In this document: in pieces, positions 53,107 through 61,235 of the stretch
Numbering within the stretch: position 1 is the first letter of the stretch
How the letters are laid out: each line of letters opens with the position of its first letter
From: Hyphomicrobiales bacterium
GTDB taxonomy: Bacteria; Pseudomonadota; Alphaproteobacteria; Rhizobiales; Devosiaceae
NCBI GenBank assembly: GCA_900470445.1
Contig: UCAU01000028.1
Coordinates: 62,196-126,195, forward strand
Direction of reading: 5' to 3'
Length of the DNA: 64,000 bases
Translations under genes and position numbers: made by a program
The notes under the pieces: model-generated
What the model saw: the letters and a program-made list of their open reading frames with translations, nothing else
Told to the model about the DNA's origin: nothing
The model's database searches: none

Positions 53107-55404
53107 TCAGACCTTCTCGGTCGCGTCCACCTGATAATAGCGGCTATAGGAGCCCATATAGCGCTCGGCGCCGCCCGGATCGCTATATTGGGCGAGTTTG
53201 CGGAAATCGACCTTGTTGAGCACGACGCCGACAATGTCCTCGGCCAGTTCGGGCTCGTGCTCGATCAGCGAGCGGACCAGCCGGCGCGGGGTGCGGCCCC
53301 ATTCGGTGACGAGGATGAAGCCATCGGTCCAAGGCAGCACGGCGCGGGCATCCATGACTGGGCCGAGCGGGGGCAGGTCGATGACGACATAGTCGTAGCT
53401 CTGCCGCGCCTCTTCGAGCAGGCTTTGCATGCCATCCGAGGAGAGGAAATCGCTGCTCTGGCCGGAGGATGAGAGTGCGGGCAGGATATGCAGGCCGCTG
53501 CGCGGGTCCGCCAGCACGACATCGCGCCAGGACACCGTCCCGCCAATATCCATCAGCCCGCTGGTGGCGCCGGGTGCCACCAGGCGCGTCGAGGCGGCCT
53601 GGCGCAAATCGGCGTCGATCAGCAATACCCGCTCGCCATCGGTGGCCAGCATTTCGGCCAGCGCGACCGAATAGGTGGTCTTGCCTTCGCCCGGCAATAC
53701 CGAGACCACGCCGATAACGGCGCTGCGGTCCGGCTTACCGCGCGCCCGCATCACCAGCTTGGCCGATTTCAGCGTTTCGACGAACGCCGTGGTCGGCCGG
53801 TTGGCGCGGCGTTCTTCCACCTGCTTCTTGATCATGCCATGCAGGGCGAGAGCAGCCTTGGTCTGGTCGCCGCGACTCCCCTTGTGCGCATCGGGGCCCA
53901 GCCGGGGCAGATAACCCAGGAAGCGCAGGCCCAGCTCGTTCCCGACCTGATCGCCAATGCGGAAGGTGCGTTCGCGCAATTCGTTGAACGTGCCGAACAT
54001 CAGCCCCAGGAACAGTCCGAAAATGACGCCGCCGGCCGCCACGAACAGGGTGCGCGGACCCGAGGCGCTTTCGGGCGCCTGCGCCACGGTGATGATGCGA
54101 GCCGAGGGAATGGGGAAGGACTGGCGTTGCACGGCTTCTTCGTAGCGCGACAGGAAGGAATTGTAGATCACGCCCAGTGTGGTCGAGCGCTGCTGCAATT
54201 CGGTGAGCTTGACCTGCGCCTGATTGGTCTGGGAGGCGAGCTGGCCTTCGGTCTCGATAGCGTCGCGCAGGCTCGATTCCTGCCGTTGGGCAATGGTCAG
54301 CTGGCTCTGATACTGCTCGTTCAGCCCCTGTAGCTGGGCAAAAATCTGGGCCTGCAGCGCCTGGTTTTCCGCCTTGAGTGCAGTCACCTGCGGGTGATCC
54401 TCGCCATAGGTGGCCGACACTTCGTTGATGCGGCTCTGGATCGAGGCATAACGGATGCGCAGATCGGATATGGTCTTGTCGTCAACGCCCGAGCCGCTGA
54501 GCAGCGCAATGCTGGCGCCGGCAGCCGATGGCCCGGCGTCGATCGTGGCCTGCAGCTGCACGGCAAGCGCATTGACGCGGGCACTTTCGGCCTGCGCCGT
54601 CACCAGTTGGGCGGTTAGCGCCTGCAGCCGCTGGTTGCTGAGATTTTCGTCCTCGCTGGTCGAAAGGCCGCTTTGCTGGCGATATTCCTCGACGGCAAGC
54701 GTGGCCTGGCGCTGGTTGTCGCCCAGTTCGGTCAGCCGCTGCTGCAGCCAATCGGCGGCTTGCTTGGTGGCGTCGATATCGGCGTTGAGCTGGTCCTGCA
54801 CGAAGACATTGGCATAGGCAGCAGCGATGCGCTGCGCCAGTTCTGGGCTCGATGCCTCGTACCCGACGCGGATTACCGCACTGCGGCCGACGCGCTCGAC
54901 GAACATATTGGCGCGTAGGGCGCCGGCGGCTTCCTCGGGCGTGGCCTGCAAATCGTCCGGATCAGCTTCGGGCGAACCCAGGATCGGGCTCAGCAGGCCA
55001 AGCAGCATGCCCTTGACCCGTCCGCTGAAGGAGGGCGGCGGATTGAGGAATTCCCGATCCGTCATCAGGTTTTCCGCTTGCGCCACCGCAGTGGCAATCC
55101 GGCTCGAGCGCATCACCTCGATCTGGTTGAGCACTTCGGATTCAAGGTCCACGGCGCTGGTCTGGGGCGCGATGTCGCTGACCGAATCCTTCAAATTCTT
55201 GTCGAGCAGGATCTGGCTGGTCGCCACATAGCTTTTGGGCGCCAGCATCAGGTAGATCACGGCCAGCATCAGGCCCAGCCCGAGGCAGAGCAGCAGCACG
55301 CGCAACTGCCGGCGCAGGATCGAGAACAGGCGATCGACATCGAGCAGCCCGCGATCGGAGCTGTGAGGGTCGGACATGGCCGGCAACTGGCTCCGTTCAA
55401 GCAT
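53107..55404 (-). CDS. Polysaccharide co-polymerase with BY-kinase domain (Wzz/ExoP type)
   Basis: A 765-residue inner-membrane protein controlling exopolysaccharide chain length and export. Wzz domain with a first TM near residue 50 (LLLCLGLGLMLAVIYLML), long periplasmic coiled-coil, a second TM near 455, then a tyrosine-kinase domain: Walker A LPGEGKTT near 571, LLIDADLR, and VVIDLPPLGP. The C-terminal tail is rich in Tyr (ERYMGSYSRYYQ), the likely autophosphorylation cluster. ATG 55404 follows GGAAGGAAG; ATG 55377 is an alternative. It overlaps the glycosyltransferase gene by 8 bases. Confidence 0.9.
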   Translation of the reverse strand: MLERSQLPAMSDPHSSDRGLLDVDRLFSILRRQLRVLLLCLGLGLMLAVIYLMLAPKSYVATSQILLDKNLKDSVSDIAPQTSAVDLESEVLNQIEVMRSSRIATAVAQAENLMTDREFLNPPPSFSGRVKGMLLGLLSPILGSPEADPDDLQATPEEAAGALRANMFVERVGRSAVIRVGYEASSPELAQRIAAAYANVFVQDQLNADIDATKQAADWLQQRLTELGDNQRQATLAVEEYRQQSGLSTSEDENLSNQRLQALTAQLVTAQAESARVNALAVQLQATIDAGPSAAGASIALLSGSGVDDKTISDLRIRYASIQSRINEVSATYGEDHPQVTALKAENQALQAQIFAQLQGLNEQYQSQLTIAQRQESSLRDAIETEGQLASQTNQAQVKLTELQQRSTTLGVIYNSFLSRYEEAVQRQSFPIPSARIITVAQAPESASGPRTLFVAAGGVIFGLFLGLMFGTFNELRERTFRIGDQVGNELGLRFLGYLPRLGPDAHKGSRGDQTKAALALHGMIKKQVEERRANRPTTAFVETLKSAKLVMRARGKPDRSAVIGVVSVLPGEGKTTYSVALAEMLATDGERVLLIDADLRQAASTRLVAPGATSGLMDIGGTVSWRDVVLADPRSGLHILPALSSSGQSSDFLSSDGMQSLLEEARQSYDYVVIDLPPLGPVMDARAVLPWTDGFILVTEWGRTPRRLVRSLIEHEPELAEDIVGVVLNKVDFRKLAQYSDPGGAERYMGSYSRYYQVDATEKV

Positions 55405-56311
55405 GTGACTGGCTTCCTTCCGTTGGCTGGCCATAGAGAACGGCCTGTTTGGCGCCAAAAATGCCGCCGATGACGCCGACATGCAGGGCGCCGCGCAGCA
55501 GGTTTTTCCTCCAGCGCGATGGCGAGAATAGGGTCAAAATGGTCATGACCCCGCAAAACGCCGCCTTGCCTGATGCAATCGCGGTAGCTTTGATATTGGC
55601 GACAACACCTTGGCTCAGATGTGTGCCATGGGTCTGCCCGGCCCGAAACCGACGCTGCACCAGCCAGCCCATGGCGGCGCGATTGGGCGGCACGATCTCG
55701 GTGACCAGCGCGTCGGGCGCAAAGGCGATACGGCCACCCATGCCCGAAAGGGCGTAAAAAAACTGGGTGTCTTCACCCCCCGATCGTCCAAGCGCCAGGT
55801 CGAAGCGCAACGATTTATAGGGCGCGACCCAGCGGATCAGCGCGTTGCAGGTATAACCAGTGCGGATCTGTCCATCGACATAGACGGGCAGTGTGGAGTG
55901 GAAATCCCCCTCGACCATCCATTGCGGTGCATCCGGGCCATAAATGGCCTCCACCGGCCCCAGCACGACATCGGCCTGTTCCGCTTCGGCTGTCGCCAAC
56001 AGGGCCGTCAGCCAGTGTTCGGTGACCAGTTCGTCATCGTCGACAAAGGCGATGAAATCGGCGTCGGCCGCATCGAGGCACGCATTGCGGGCAATCGAGA
56101 TATTGGAGGCGGGGCTATGCACATAATGGATCGGGAACGGGAAATCCGCCGCCAGCGCCGCGACCATCGTGCCGGCCGACGGCGTCGTGTCATTGTCCGA
56201 GACGATCACGCGAATGCGGGCGCCGTTGGTCGCAATCTTGGCGACCGAAGCCAGGGTCTCGGCCAGATAGGGGCGGCGATAGGTGCAGATGCAGATGTCG
56301 ACGCTGGTCAT
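55397..56311 (-). CDS. Family 2 glycosyltransferase
   Basis: A 304-residue GT-A glycosyltransferase. The nucleotide-sugar-binding N-terminus (VDICICTYRRPYLAETLASV), the metal-binding FVDDDE near residue 93, and a C-terminal amphipathic membrane-associated region (GMGGRIAFAPDALVTEIVPP) are clear. Start ATG 56311 overlaps the upstream stop. It adds one sugar to a lipid-linked exopolysaccharide repeat at the inner leaflet; the sugar is unknown. Confidence 0.9.
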   Translation of the reverse strand: MTSVDICICTYRRPYLAETLASVAKIATNGARIRVIVSDNDTTPSAGTMVAALAADFPFPIHYVHSPASNISIARNACLDAADADFIAFVDDDELVTEHWLTALLATAEAEQADVVLGPVEAIYGPDAPQWMVEGDFHSTLPVYVDGQIRTGYTCNALIRWVAPYKSLRFDLALGRSGGEDTQFFYALSGMGGRIAFAPDALVTEIVPPNRAAMGWLVQRRFRAGQTHGTHLSQGVVANIKATAIASGKAAFCGVMTILTLFSPSRWRKNLLRGALHVGVIGGIFGAKQAVLYGQPTEGSQSHA

Positions 56312-57324
56312 GCGCGCTTGGCTCCAAAACCTGAAGTGGCGGCCTGCGCCAGGTGCAGCCAGAAGCCCGAGGACCAGGCCAGGTGCATGATCATGGCGGC
56401 AAAGCCCACCAGCGGCGCGCCGCTCATGGGCAGGCCATATTCGGTGAAATGTTTGCGCGTGGCGACAAAGCCCATGGTCAGACAGAGCGCGCACCAGGCC
56501 AATAGCGGGATCAGCGCCACCCAATGCACGAAGCTCAGCGCCGCCAGCACTACGGCCGGCAGGATGGCCAGCGGCAGCATCTGGCGGATACGCGGAATGA
56601 CGCGATGCTTGAGCACATTGCGTGCCCGCCCGCGGCCATAGCCGAAATATTGCTTGAACAGGCCCGAGGGGGTCGAGCGCGGATAATAGGTCATCTCGGT
56701 CGCGTCGGTCAGCCAGATGCGATAGCCGGCCTGCCGCAGGCGGTGGTCGAGCTCGGCATCCTCATTATGCCGGAAGGTCTCGTCATAGCCGCCGACCGCG
56801 CGATAGGCCGGAATGCTCATCAGGGCATGGTGGCCATGGTCAACAAAGGCGCCGCCCTTGCCGGTGCGATGGGCCGAACCGCCCGTGCCGACCAGCGAGT
56901 TCTGTGCCGTCGCCACGGCCCGCTGAAAGGTGTTCTGGCCCACCGTGGTCATCGGCACCACCACGCTATTGGCGCCGATGGTCTGTGCCTCCAGCACCAA
57001 GGCGCGGCAATAGTCCGCCGGATAATCGCCATGCGCATCGATGCGGATCACATAATCGAGCCCGTCGCCGAACTGGGCAACCGCCTGGTTCATCGCCGCG
57101 CTCTGGATGCGCTTGGGATTGTGCGCCAGTTGCACCGGCTCGCCCCGGGCAATGAAGCTCTCGACAATGGCCTGCGTGCCATCGGTGCTGCCACCGTCAA
57201 TTACCACCACGGGCCAATCCATCGCCTTGGCTTCCACCAGCAATTGTTCGAGCAGGTGGGCGATGTGCTTGGCCTCATTGAGCGTGGGCACGGCGATCAG
57301 GCATTTGCCACTTGGCAAGCTCAT
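56308..57324 (-). CDS. Family 2 glycosyltransferase, ExoA-like
   Basis: A 338-residue GT2 enzyme with VVIDGGSTDGTQAIV and the DAHGDYP metal motif near residue 97, followed by three hydrophobic segments at the C-terminus. The arrangement resembles succinoglycan glycosyltransferase ExoA. It overlaps its neighbours by 4 bases each side. Confidence 0.9.
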   Translation of the reverse strand: MSLPSGKCLIAVPTLNEAKHIAHLLEQLLVEAKAMDWPVVVIDGGSTDGTQAIVESFIARGEPVQLAHNPKRIQSAAMNQAVAQFGDGLDYVIRIDAHGDYPADYCRALVLEAQTIGANSVVVPMTTVGQNTFQRAVATAQNSLVGTGGSAHRTGKGGAFVDHGHHALMSIPAYRAVGGYDETFRHNEDAELDHRLRQAGYRIWLTDATEMTYYPRSTPSGLFKQYFGYGRGRARNVLKHRVIPRIRQMLPLAILPAVVLAALSFVHWVALIPLLAWCALCLTMGFVATRKHFTEYGLPMSGAPLVGFAAMIMHLAWSSGFWLHLAQAATSGFGAKRA

Positions 57325-58475
57325 GCGGCTTCCTGTTCTGGCTGCGAGCTGCCGCCAAGCTGTTGCAGCCGCTCAACCAATTGGCGGCAATCGGCGTCGT
57401 GAAACGAGAAATTGGCCGGGTCTTGCTCCAGCACGGCCGAAGCCAGCGCCTGCAGCCGGGTGGCATCGAGTTCGCCCAAGGCCGCGGCCAGTGTGCCCGC
57501 TTCGATATCGGGCACGGTGATGCCGATACCCAGCCGCTGGGTGAAAGCCGAGGTCTCGGTGCCGGCCAGCGTCACCGGGATGGCGCCGTGAAAGCTGCCC
57601 TCGTAAATACGGTTGGGCAGCAGCCATTGCGAATTCTTGCCGGCCTCGAAAAAGTCGATCGCCCAGGCCAGGTGCACATCCGAATAGATCGAGGCCAAAT
57701 CGTCGGGATTGCGATATTCGCCGTCGAACCGCAGATAGGGCTCGGCCTCCACGAAGCCGTGAAAATCCTCGAATTCACTGAGCGCCGGACGGCCGCGGAG
57801 GATCACCTGCACCCGCCCGCTCATTGCCCGGGAGAAGGTCGCTAGCGCGTCCAGCGACCGGCGGCAGCGCAGCGCGCCGAACCAGCCGATCTTGATCACG
57901 CCGGTATCGGGCAATCCCAGCGCCGGGTTGCTGCCACGCTCGGGGCTGTGCGGCACCTTGTTTTCCACCAGCAGCGCGGGCAGGGGACCCAATCCGCCAA
58001 GATGGTTGGAAATGAAGGCGGGCGAGCTGGTCATCAGCAGGGATGCCGGCTGCGCCCAGCGCCGCTCTGCGCCCCGCATGGCCTGACCGATCAGGTCGGT
58101 GCGCAGCAATAGGCGATGGATATCGAGGCATTCATAGACAATGGGAATCGTACCGCCCCAATGCGCCTGCAGCCGTCCGGCCAGCGGCAGCATTTCGAGG
58201 TTGCGCGCGATGATGACATCCGGCGGCGGCAAATGCCCCAGCCGCCGCACGATCGACATGGCCGCTCCCACCACAGCCATGATGCGCTGGGCGAACCGCG
58301 CATCGAAGGTTTCACCCAATTGCACAGCGTGGGTGACCGGCAGATCGGGCATGGCGACGCCGGAACGGCGGAAGCCGGCAGCGGCGATTTCCGCTCCGCC
58401 TGTCTTCAGCATGCCAATACGGCGGCCGACCGCTGGGTCGGCCAGATTGGGAACCAGGTAAAGTACCCTTAGCAA
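57321..58475 (-). CDS. Glycosyltransferase (GT-B type)
   Basis: A 384-residue glycosyltransferase, first gene of the exopolysaccharide operon. RVLYLVPNLADPAVGRR opens a GT-B fold; a donor-site region (IKIGWFGALRCRRSLDAL near 200, and EGSFHGAIPVTLAGTE near 310) follows. I favour the TTG at 58475, with GGAG eight bases ahead, because the protein then begins at the usual place; an ATG at 58556 would add 27 residues with no family look and a poor ribosome site. Confidence 0.83.
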   Translation of the reverse strand: MLRVLYLVPNLADPAVGRRIGMLKTGGAEIAAAGFRRSGVAMPDLPVTHAVQLGETFDARFAQRIMAVVGAAMSIVRRLGHLPPPDVIIARNLEMLPLAGRLQAHWGGTIPIVYECLDIHRLLLRTDLIGQAMRGAERRWAQPASLLMTSSPAFISNHLGGLGPLPALLVENKVPHSPERGSNPALGLPDTGVIKIGWFGALRCRRSLDALATFSRAMSGRVQVILRGRPALSEFEDFHGFVEAEPYLRFDGEYRNPDDLASIYSDVHLAWAIDFFEAGKNSQWLLPNRIYEGSFHGAIPVTLAGTETSAFTQRLGIGITVPDIEAGTLAAALGELDATRLQALASAVLEQDPANFSFHDADCRQLVERLQQLGGSSQPEQEAA

Positions 58476-58896
58476 CGTTGCGTCTCCTGCCTGCCGGTCC
58501 GCCACGATCCAGGAATGGATCGCGATTCCGGCTCTCGCTGGCACTGGGATTCGCATTTGAGGCGGCCTAGGCCTCGTAGCGCTCCATGCACCAGGTCAGT
58601 TTTATCAACTTGCGCTCATTCAAGGCTGCTGCCCGCGACGGATCGCGAGCGGTCATCACTTCTGTGACTCGGTTTACGGCGAAGGGCACACTGCGCCCTC
58701 CGGGGCCACCCGAAGGCGGCGGTCGAAGCAGTGGCGCTAGTTAACGCGGGCGTGATGGAAGGGGTCAATACGAGTGGCCGGGGAACAGGTCTGCGACCAG
58801 CGCATGCGTCCGGCACCTTCGATGGCTGTCAATAAAATGAAATATTACAAGGATTTGCCGAGCAAAGCTGCAGCTTTGATTCCGAATGGGGCTTGT
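58476..58896. other. Noncoding upstream region of the exopolysaccharide operon
   Basis: About 420 bases with no convincing gene, between the glycosyltransferase gene and the HupE terminator. Contains a perfect 16-bp palindrome CAAAGCTGCAGCTTTG at 58863-58878 and AT-rich sequence around 58830-58850; the operon promoter should be here. Confidence 0.45.
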
Positions 58897-58934
58897 AGAA
58901 AACAAATCGGCCCGCGCCTTGACGGTGCGGGCCG
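58897..58934 (-). terminator. Rho-independent terminator of the HupE/UreJ gene
   Basis: A stem of 8 perfect pairs (CGGCCCGC/GCGGGCCG) extended by three more pairs, loop TTGAC, followed on the minus strand by ATTTGTTTTC. It lies 24 bases past the HupE/UreJ stop. Confidence 0.8.
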
Positions 58935-58958
58935 TGCCACGAAAAAGCCTGGAAAGGG

Positions 58959-59546
58959 TCAGAGCCAGCCGGCCAGGATTCCAACGCCGCCAATAGCAAA
59001 CGCGCCGCCCGCAACCTGTGCCGCGAGCTTGCCATGCCGGCCGATCAGGCGGGCAATGCCGAAAGCCGCCGCGATCCCAGCCAGATGGAGCAGGGCGGTC
59101 GAGACCGCGAAGCCCGCTGCATAGGCGATGCCACTCGAATCCGCTGGCATTTCCGCGCCATGGGCATGACCGTGGAACACGGCGAAAACGCCAACCAGCG
59201 CCATGGCTGCCGCCACCGGCATCGGCCGGCCCCAGGCCGCCGCTGCGCCGATGACGACGCTCGAAAGCGCAATGCCCAATTCAACGAAGGGTAGATCGAT
59301 CTGCGCCGCACCCAGGATGAAGCCGACAATCATCATGCCGACAAAGGACAGCGGTACCAGCCATAGGGCGCGGCCGCCCAGCACATAGGCAAAGACGCCG
59401 ACCGCCACCATTGCCAGAATATGGTCGAGCCCGCCGATCGGGTGCTCAAAACCATGGAAGAACCCGGCCGTATGGCCGACCCCGGTATGGGCAAAGGCGA
59501 GGCTGGGGCTGAGGACCAATATGGCCAGGGCAATGATAAGACGCAT
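58959..59546 (-). CDS. HupE/UreJ-family protein
   Basis: A 195-residue membrane protein with a signal peptide (LAILVLSPSLAFA) and the family histidine motif GFEHPIGGLDHILAM at about residues 32-46, then several helices. Members are suspected nickel or cobalt transporters, or accessory proteins of hydrogenase or urease. No such enzyme is in the window. ATG 59546 is preferred over one six bases upstream because of GGAAGG spacing. Function is presumed metal transport. Confidence 0.88.
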   Translation of the reverse strand: MRLIIALAILVLSPSLAFAHTGVGHTAGFFHGFEHPIGGLDHILAMVAVGVFAYVLGGRALWLVPLSFVGMMIVGFILGAAQIDLPFVELGIALSSVVIGAAAAWGRPMPVAAAMALVGVFAVFHGHAHGAEMPADSSGIAYAAGFAVSTALLHLAGIAAAFGIARLIGRHGKLAAQVAGGAFAIGGVGILAGWL

Positions 59547-59637
59547 CGTCATCCTTCCGGGGACGCCGCCCCTTGAGTGATCGTTTCCGCCTGAGGCGCT
59601 TCCTGTAACTCGCAAGGGTATTTATTGCTGTACGGCG

Positions 59638-59651
59638 CCGTTTGTAAACGG
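59638..59651. promoter_or_regulatory. Inverted repeat in the hupE-MAPEG divergent promoter
   Basis: A perfect 6-bp dyad, CCGTTTGTAAACGG, in the 145-base gap between the divergent HupE and MAPEG genes. It has the form of a regulator binding site. The regulator is unknown. Confidence 0.45.
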
Positions 59652-59691
59652 ATTCGCGCTACCACCGGGCCACCACAGAAGAGGCGAAACA

Positions 59692-60084
59692 ATGCTGCTG
59701 ATGATTTTCCTGGTGCTGGCCCTATTGGTCGTGGCGGTACAATTGCCCGGCAGCTACCTCACCAAGCAGGTGGGCGTCGCGGCGCAGATCGGGCCGCGCG
59801 ACGATCTGCCCGAGCCAACACAGGAACTGGCCCGTTCCCGCCGCGCCCTGGCAAACTTGCAGGAAACGCTGCCGATTTTCCTGACACTGGCCGTGCTGTC
59901 CATCCTCTACAATGAGCAAGGCTGGGCCTCGCTGGTCGGCGCCGGGCTCTATTTCCTGGCGCGCGCGGCCCATCTGTATTGCTATCTGAAAGGCCTGTCG
60001 CCCTGGCGTTCCGTGTGTTTCCTGGCGGGCTTGCTCGGCTGCCTGATGATGGCTGTGCCACTGGTTCCACACATCTGGTCATGA
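59692..60084 (+). CDS. MAPEG-family membrane protein
   Basis: A 130-residue integral membrane protein with four helices. The motifs PGSYLTKQVG near 20 and RALANLQETLPIFLTLAV near 50-67 fit the MAPEG family (membrane-associated proteins in eicosanoid and glutathione metabolism). Substrate in bacteria is mostly unknown, possibly glutathione-linked detoxification. It is 60 bases upstream of tRNA-Trp, on the same strand. Confidence 0.87.
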   Translation: MLLMIFLVLALLVVAVQLPGSYLTKQVGVAAQIGPRDDLPEPTQELARSRRALANLQETLPIFLTLAVLSILYNEQGWASLVGAGLYFLARAAHLYCYLKGLSPWRSVCFLAGLLGCLMMAVPLVPHIWS

Positions 60085-60143
60085 ACCTGCTTGAGGTACT
60101 TGCGCGAAGCGATCTTTGCCATTAGACACTGCCGCACGCCTAC

Positions 60144-60219
60144 AGGGGTTTAGCTCAGTTGGTAGAGCATCGGTCTCCAAAACCGAGGGTCGTGGGTTCG
60201 AGTCCCCCAGCCCCTGCCA
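60144..60219 (+). tRNA. trnW: tRNA-Trp (anticodon CCA)
   Basis: A 76-base tRNA with encoded CCA. The acceptor stem AGGGGTT pairs with AGCCCCT; the D-loop carries AGCTCAGTTGGTAGAGC; the anticodon stem-loop is TCGGT-CTCCAAA-ACCGA with CCA; the T-arm is GTGGGTTCGAGTCCCCC. It lies upstream of secE-nusG, as in many alphaproteobacteria, but here with several genes in between. Confidence 0.97.
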
Positions 60220-60248
60220 GGCGTAATCATTGATTTAGAACTATTTTT

Positions 60249-60277
60249 CGCCCGGTACCCTGCCAGCCGGGCGTTTT
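60249..60277 (+). terminator. Rho-independent terminator after tRNA-Trp
   Basis: Stem CGCCCGG/CCGGGCG of 7 perfect bp, loop of 11 bases, followed by TTTT. It stands 30 bases after the tRNA and upstream of the cold-shock gene. Confidence 0.75.
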
Positions 60278-60291
60278 GCTCGTGGCCCCGT

Positions 60292-60320
60292 TTGACTCCG
60301 GGTCAATAATTTGCGATTTA
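60292..60320 (+). promoter_or_regulatory. Likely promoter of the cold-shock gene
   Basis: TTGACT at 60292-60297 with GATTTA at 60315-60320, 17 bases apart. TTGAC is also one arm of a dyad (TTGAC-N5-GTCAA). Transcription from here would give a 5' leader of about 70-80 bases, as typical for csp mRNAs whose leader folds with temperature. Confidence 0.45.
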
Positions 60321-60400
60321 TGGTTCCCCTAAGCATGTTGCTTGGGGAAACTCCGCCCGGACGCATATGCGGATGGGCCTTAAATGGCAGAACGACACAC

Positions 60401-60610
60401 ATGGCCACTACTGGCACCGTAAAATTCTTCAACACCACCAAGGGCTTCGGCTTCATTTCGCCCGAAAATGGCGAAAAGGACGCTTTTGTCCACATCTCCG
60501 CTGTGCAGAAGTCGGGCCTGCAGGGCCTGTATGAGGGCGACAAGGTGACGTACGAGCTCGAGACCGGCCGCGATGGCAAGGTTTCGGCCACGAACCTGAC
60601 GCTGCTCTAA
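60401..60610 (+). CDS. Cold-shock protein (CspA family)
   Basis: A 69-residue single cold-shock domain that binds single-stranded RNA/DNA. RNP-1 (KGFGFI) is at 14-19 and RNP-2 (AFVHIS) near 28-33. Start is ATG 60401; the frame upstream is untranslated leader. It has its own promoter and terminator, hence a monocistronic unit. Confidence 0.96.
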   Translation: MATTGTVKFFNTTKGFGFISPENGEKDAFVHISAVQKSGLQGLYEGDKVTYELETGRDGKVSATNLTLL

Positions 60611-60659
60611 GCGAATTCAAGGATCGCGCCCGCCAATGGCGGTCGCAACCGATCAGGAG

Positions 60660-60696
60660 CCACCGGCGCGTTCATCGCCCGGTGGTTTTTTGTTTT
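60660..60696 (+). terminator. Rho-independent terminator of the cold-shock gene
   Basis: Stem CCACCGG/CCGGTGG of 7 bp with a 12-base loop, followed by TTTTTTGTTTT. It begins 50 bases after the cold-shock stop. Confidence 0.88.
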
Positions 60697-60753
60697 GGTG
60701 GGGTGGCGGCGTATGACGGGCGGCCGTGACTTAAGCCGCCCCCGTTCAGCTAT

Positions 60754-61107
60754 TTACCCGTTCAGCGGGCGTGGAAGCACAAGGTCGTTGACCTTATAGA
60801 TGTGGAATTCGCTGTCCGCGACGGCATCCAGCATCTTGAACTTCTCGACGAAAGCCGGGTCGGCGAAGAATTCGTCGACATTGTTCTCATCGCGGATCGC
60901 CTCGATGTTCACCACGGTTTTGCCGTCCGTGCTCTTGGACAAATTGCTCCACAAAAATCCCTCCTTTCGCTCCGCGACATAGTGCACGACGTCCTGGATG
61001 ATCCTGAATGCTTCCTCCTGCTTGCCGGGATGAGCATGGATGACATTGACGACGAACACGGTGGGCTGGGGAGCGAAGGCAAATTCGGCCTTAGGGGCAG
61101 AGGTCAT
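60754..61107 (-). CDS. Antibiotic-biosynthesis-monooxygenase-like (ABM) small protein
   Basis: A 117-residue ferredoxin-like protein of the ABM/dimeric alpha-beta barrel fold. VFVVNVIHAHPGKQEEAF, FLWSNLSKSTDGKTVVNIEAI and the C-terminal FKMLDAVADSEFHIYKV fit the family. Members act on quinones or polyketides or serve stress roles. Start is ATG 61107. It is divergent from a LysR regulator that may control it through the palindrome at 61204-61219. Confidence 0.78.
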   Translation of the reverse strand: MTSAPKAEFAFAPQPTVFVVNVIHAHPGKQEEAFRIIQDVVHYVAERKEGFLWSNLSKSTDGKTVVNIEAIRDENNVDEFFADPAFVEKFKMLDAVADSEFHIYKVNDLVLPRPLNG

Positions 61108-61203
61108 GAGATATCCAATCAAAGTCGCCGGCGGGATTTACCAGCGGATTGAGAGTTAGCCGGCGACAGCGGCGGAAAAAACAGGCTAGTGCTCCAGACA
61201 TAT

Positions 61204-61219
61204 CGGACATTTATGTCCG
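61204..61219. promoter_or_regulatory. Palindromic operator between the ABM gene and the LysR gene
   Basis: CGGACAT-TT-ATGTCCG, perfect 7-bp arms with a 2-base spacer, in the 128-base divergent gap, 16 bases before the LysR ATG. A second GACAT half-site lies just to the left (around 61197). Autoregulation by the LysR protein, or control by another repressor, is plausible. Confidence 0.6.
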
Positions 61220-61235
61220 CAATGGAGACCGCCTC

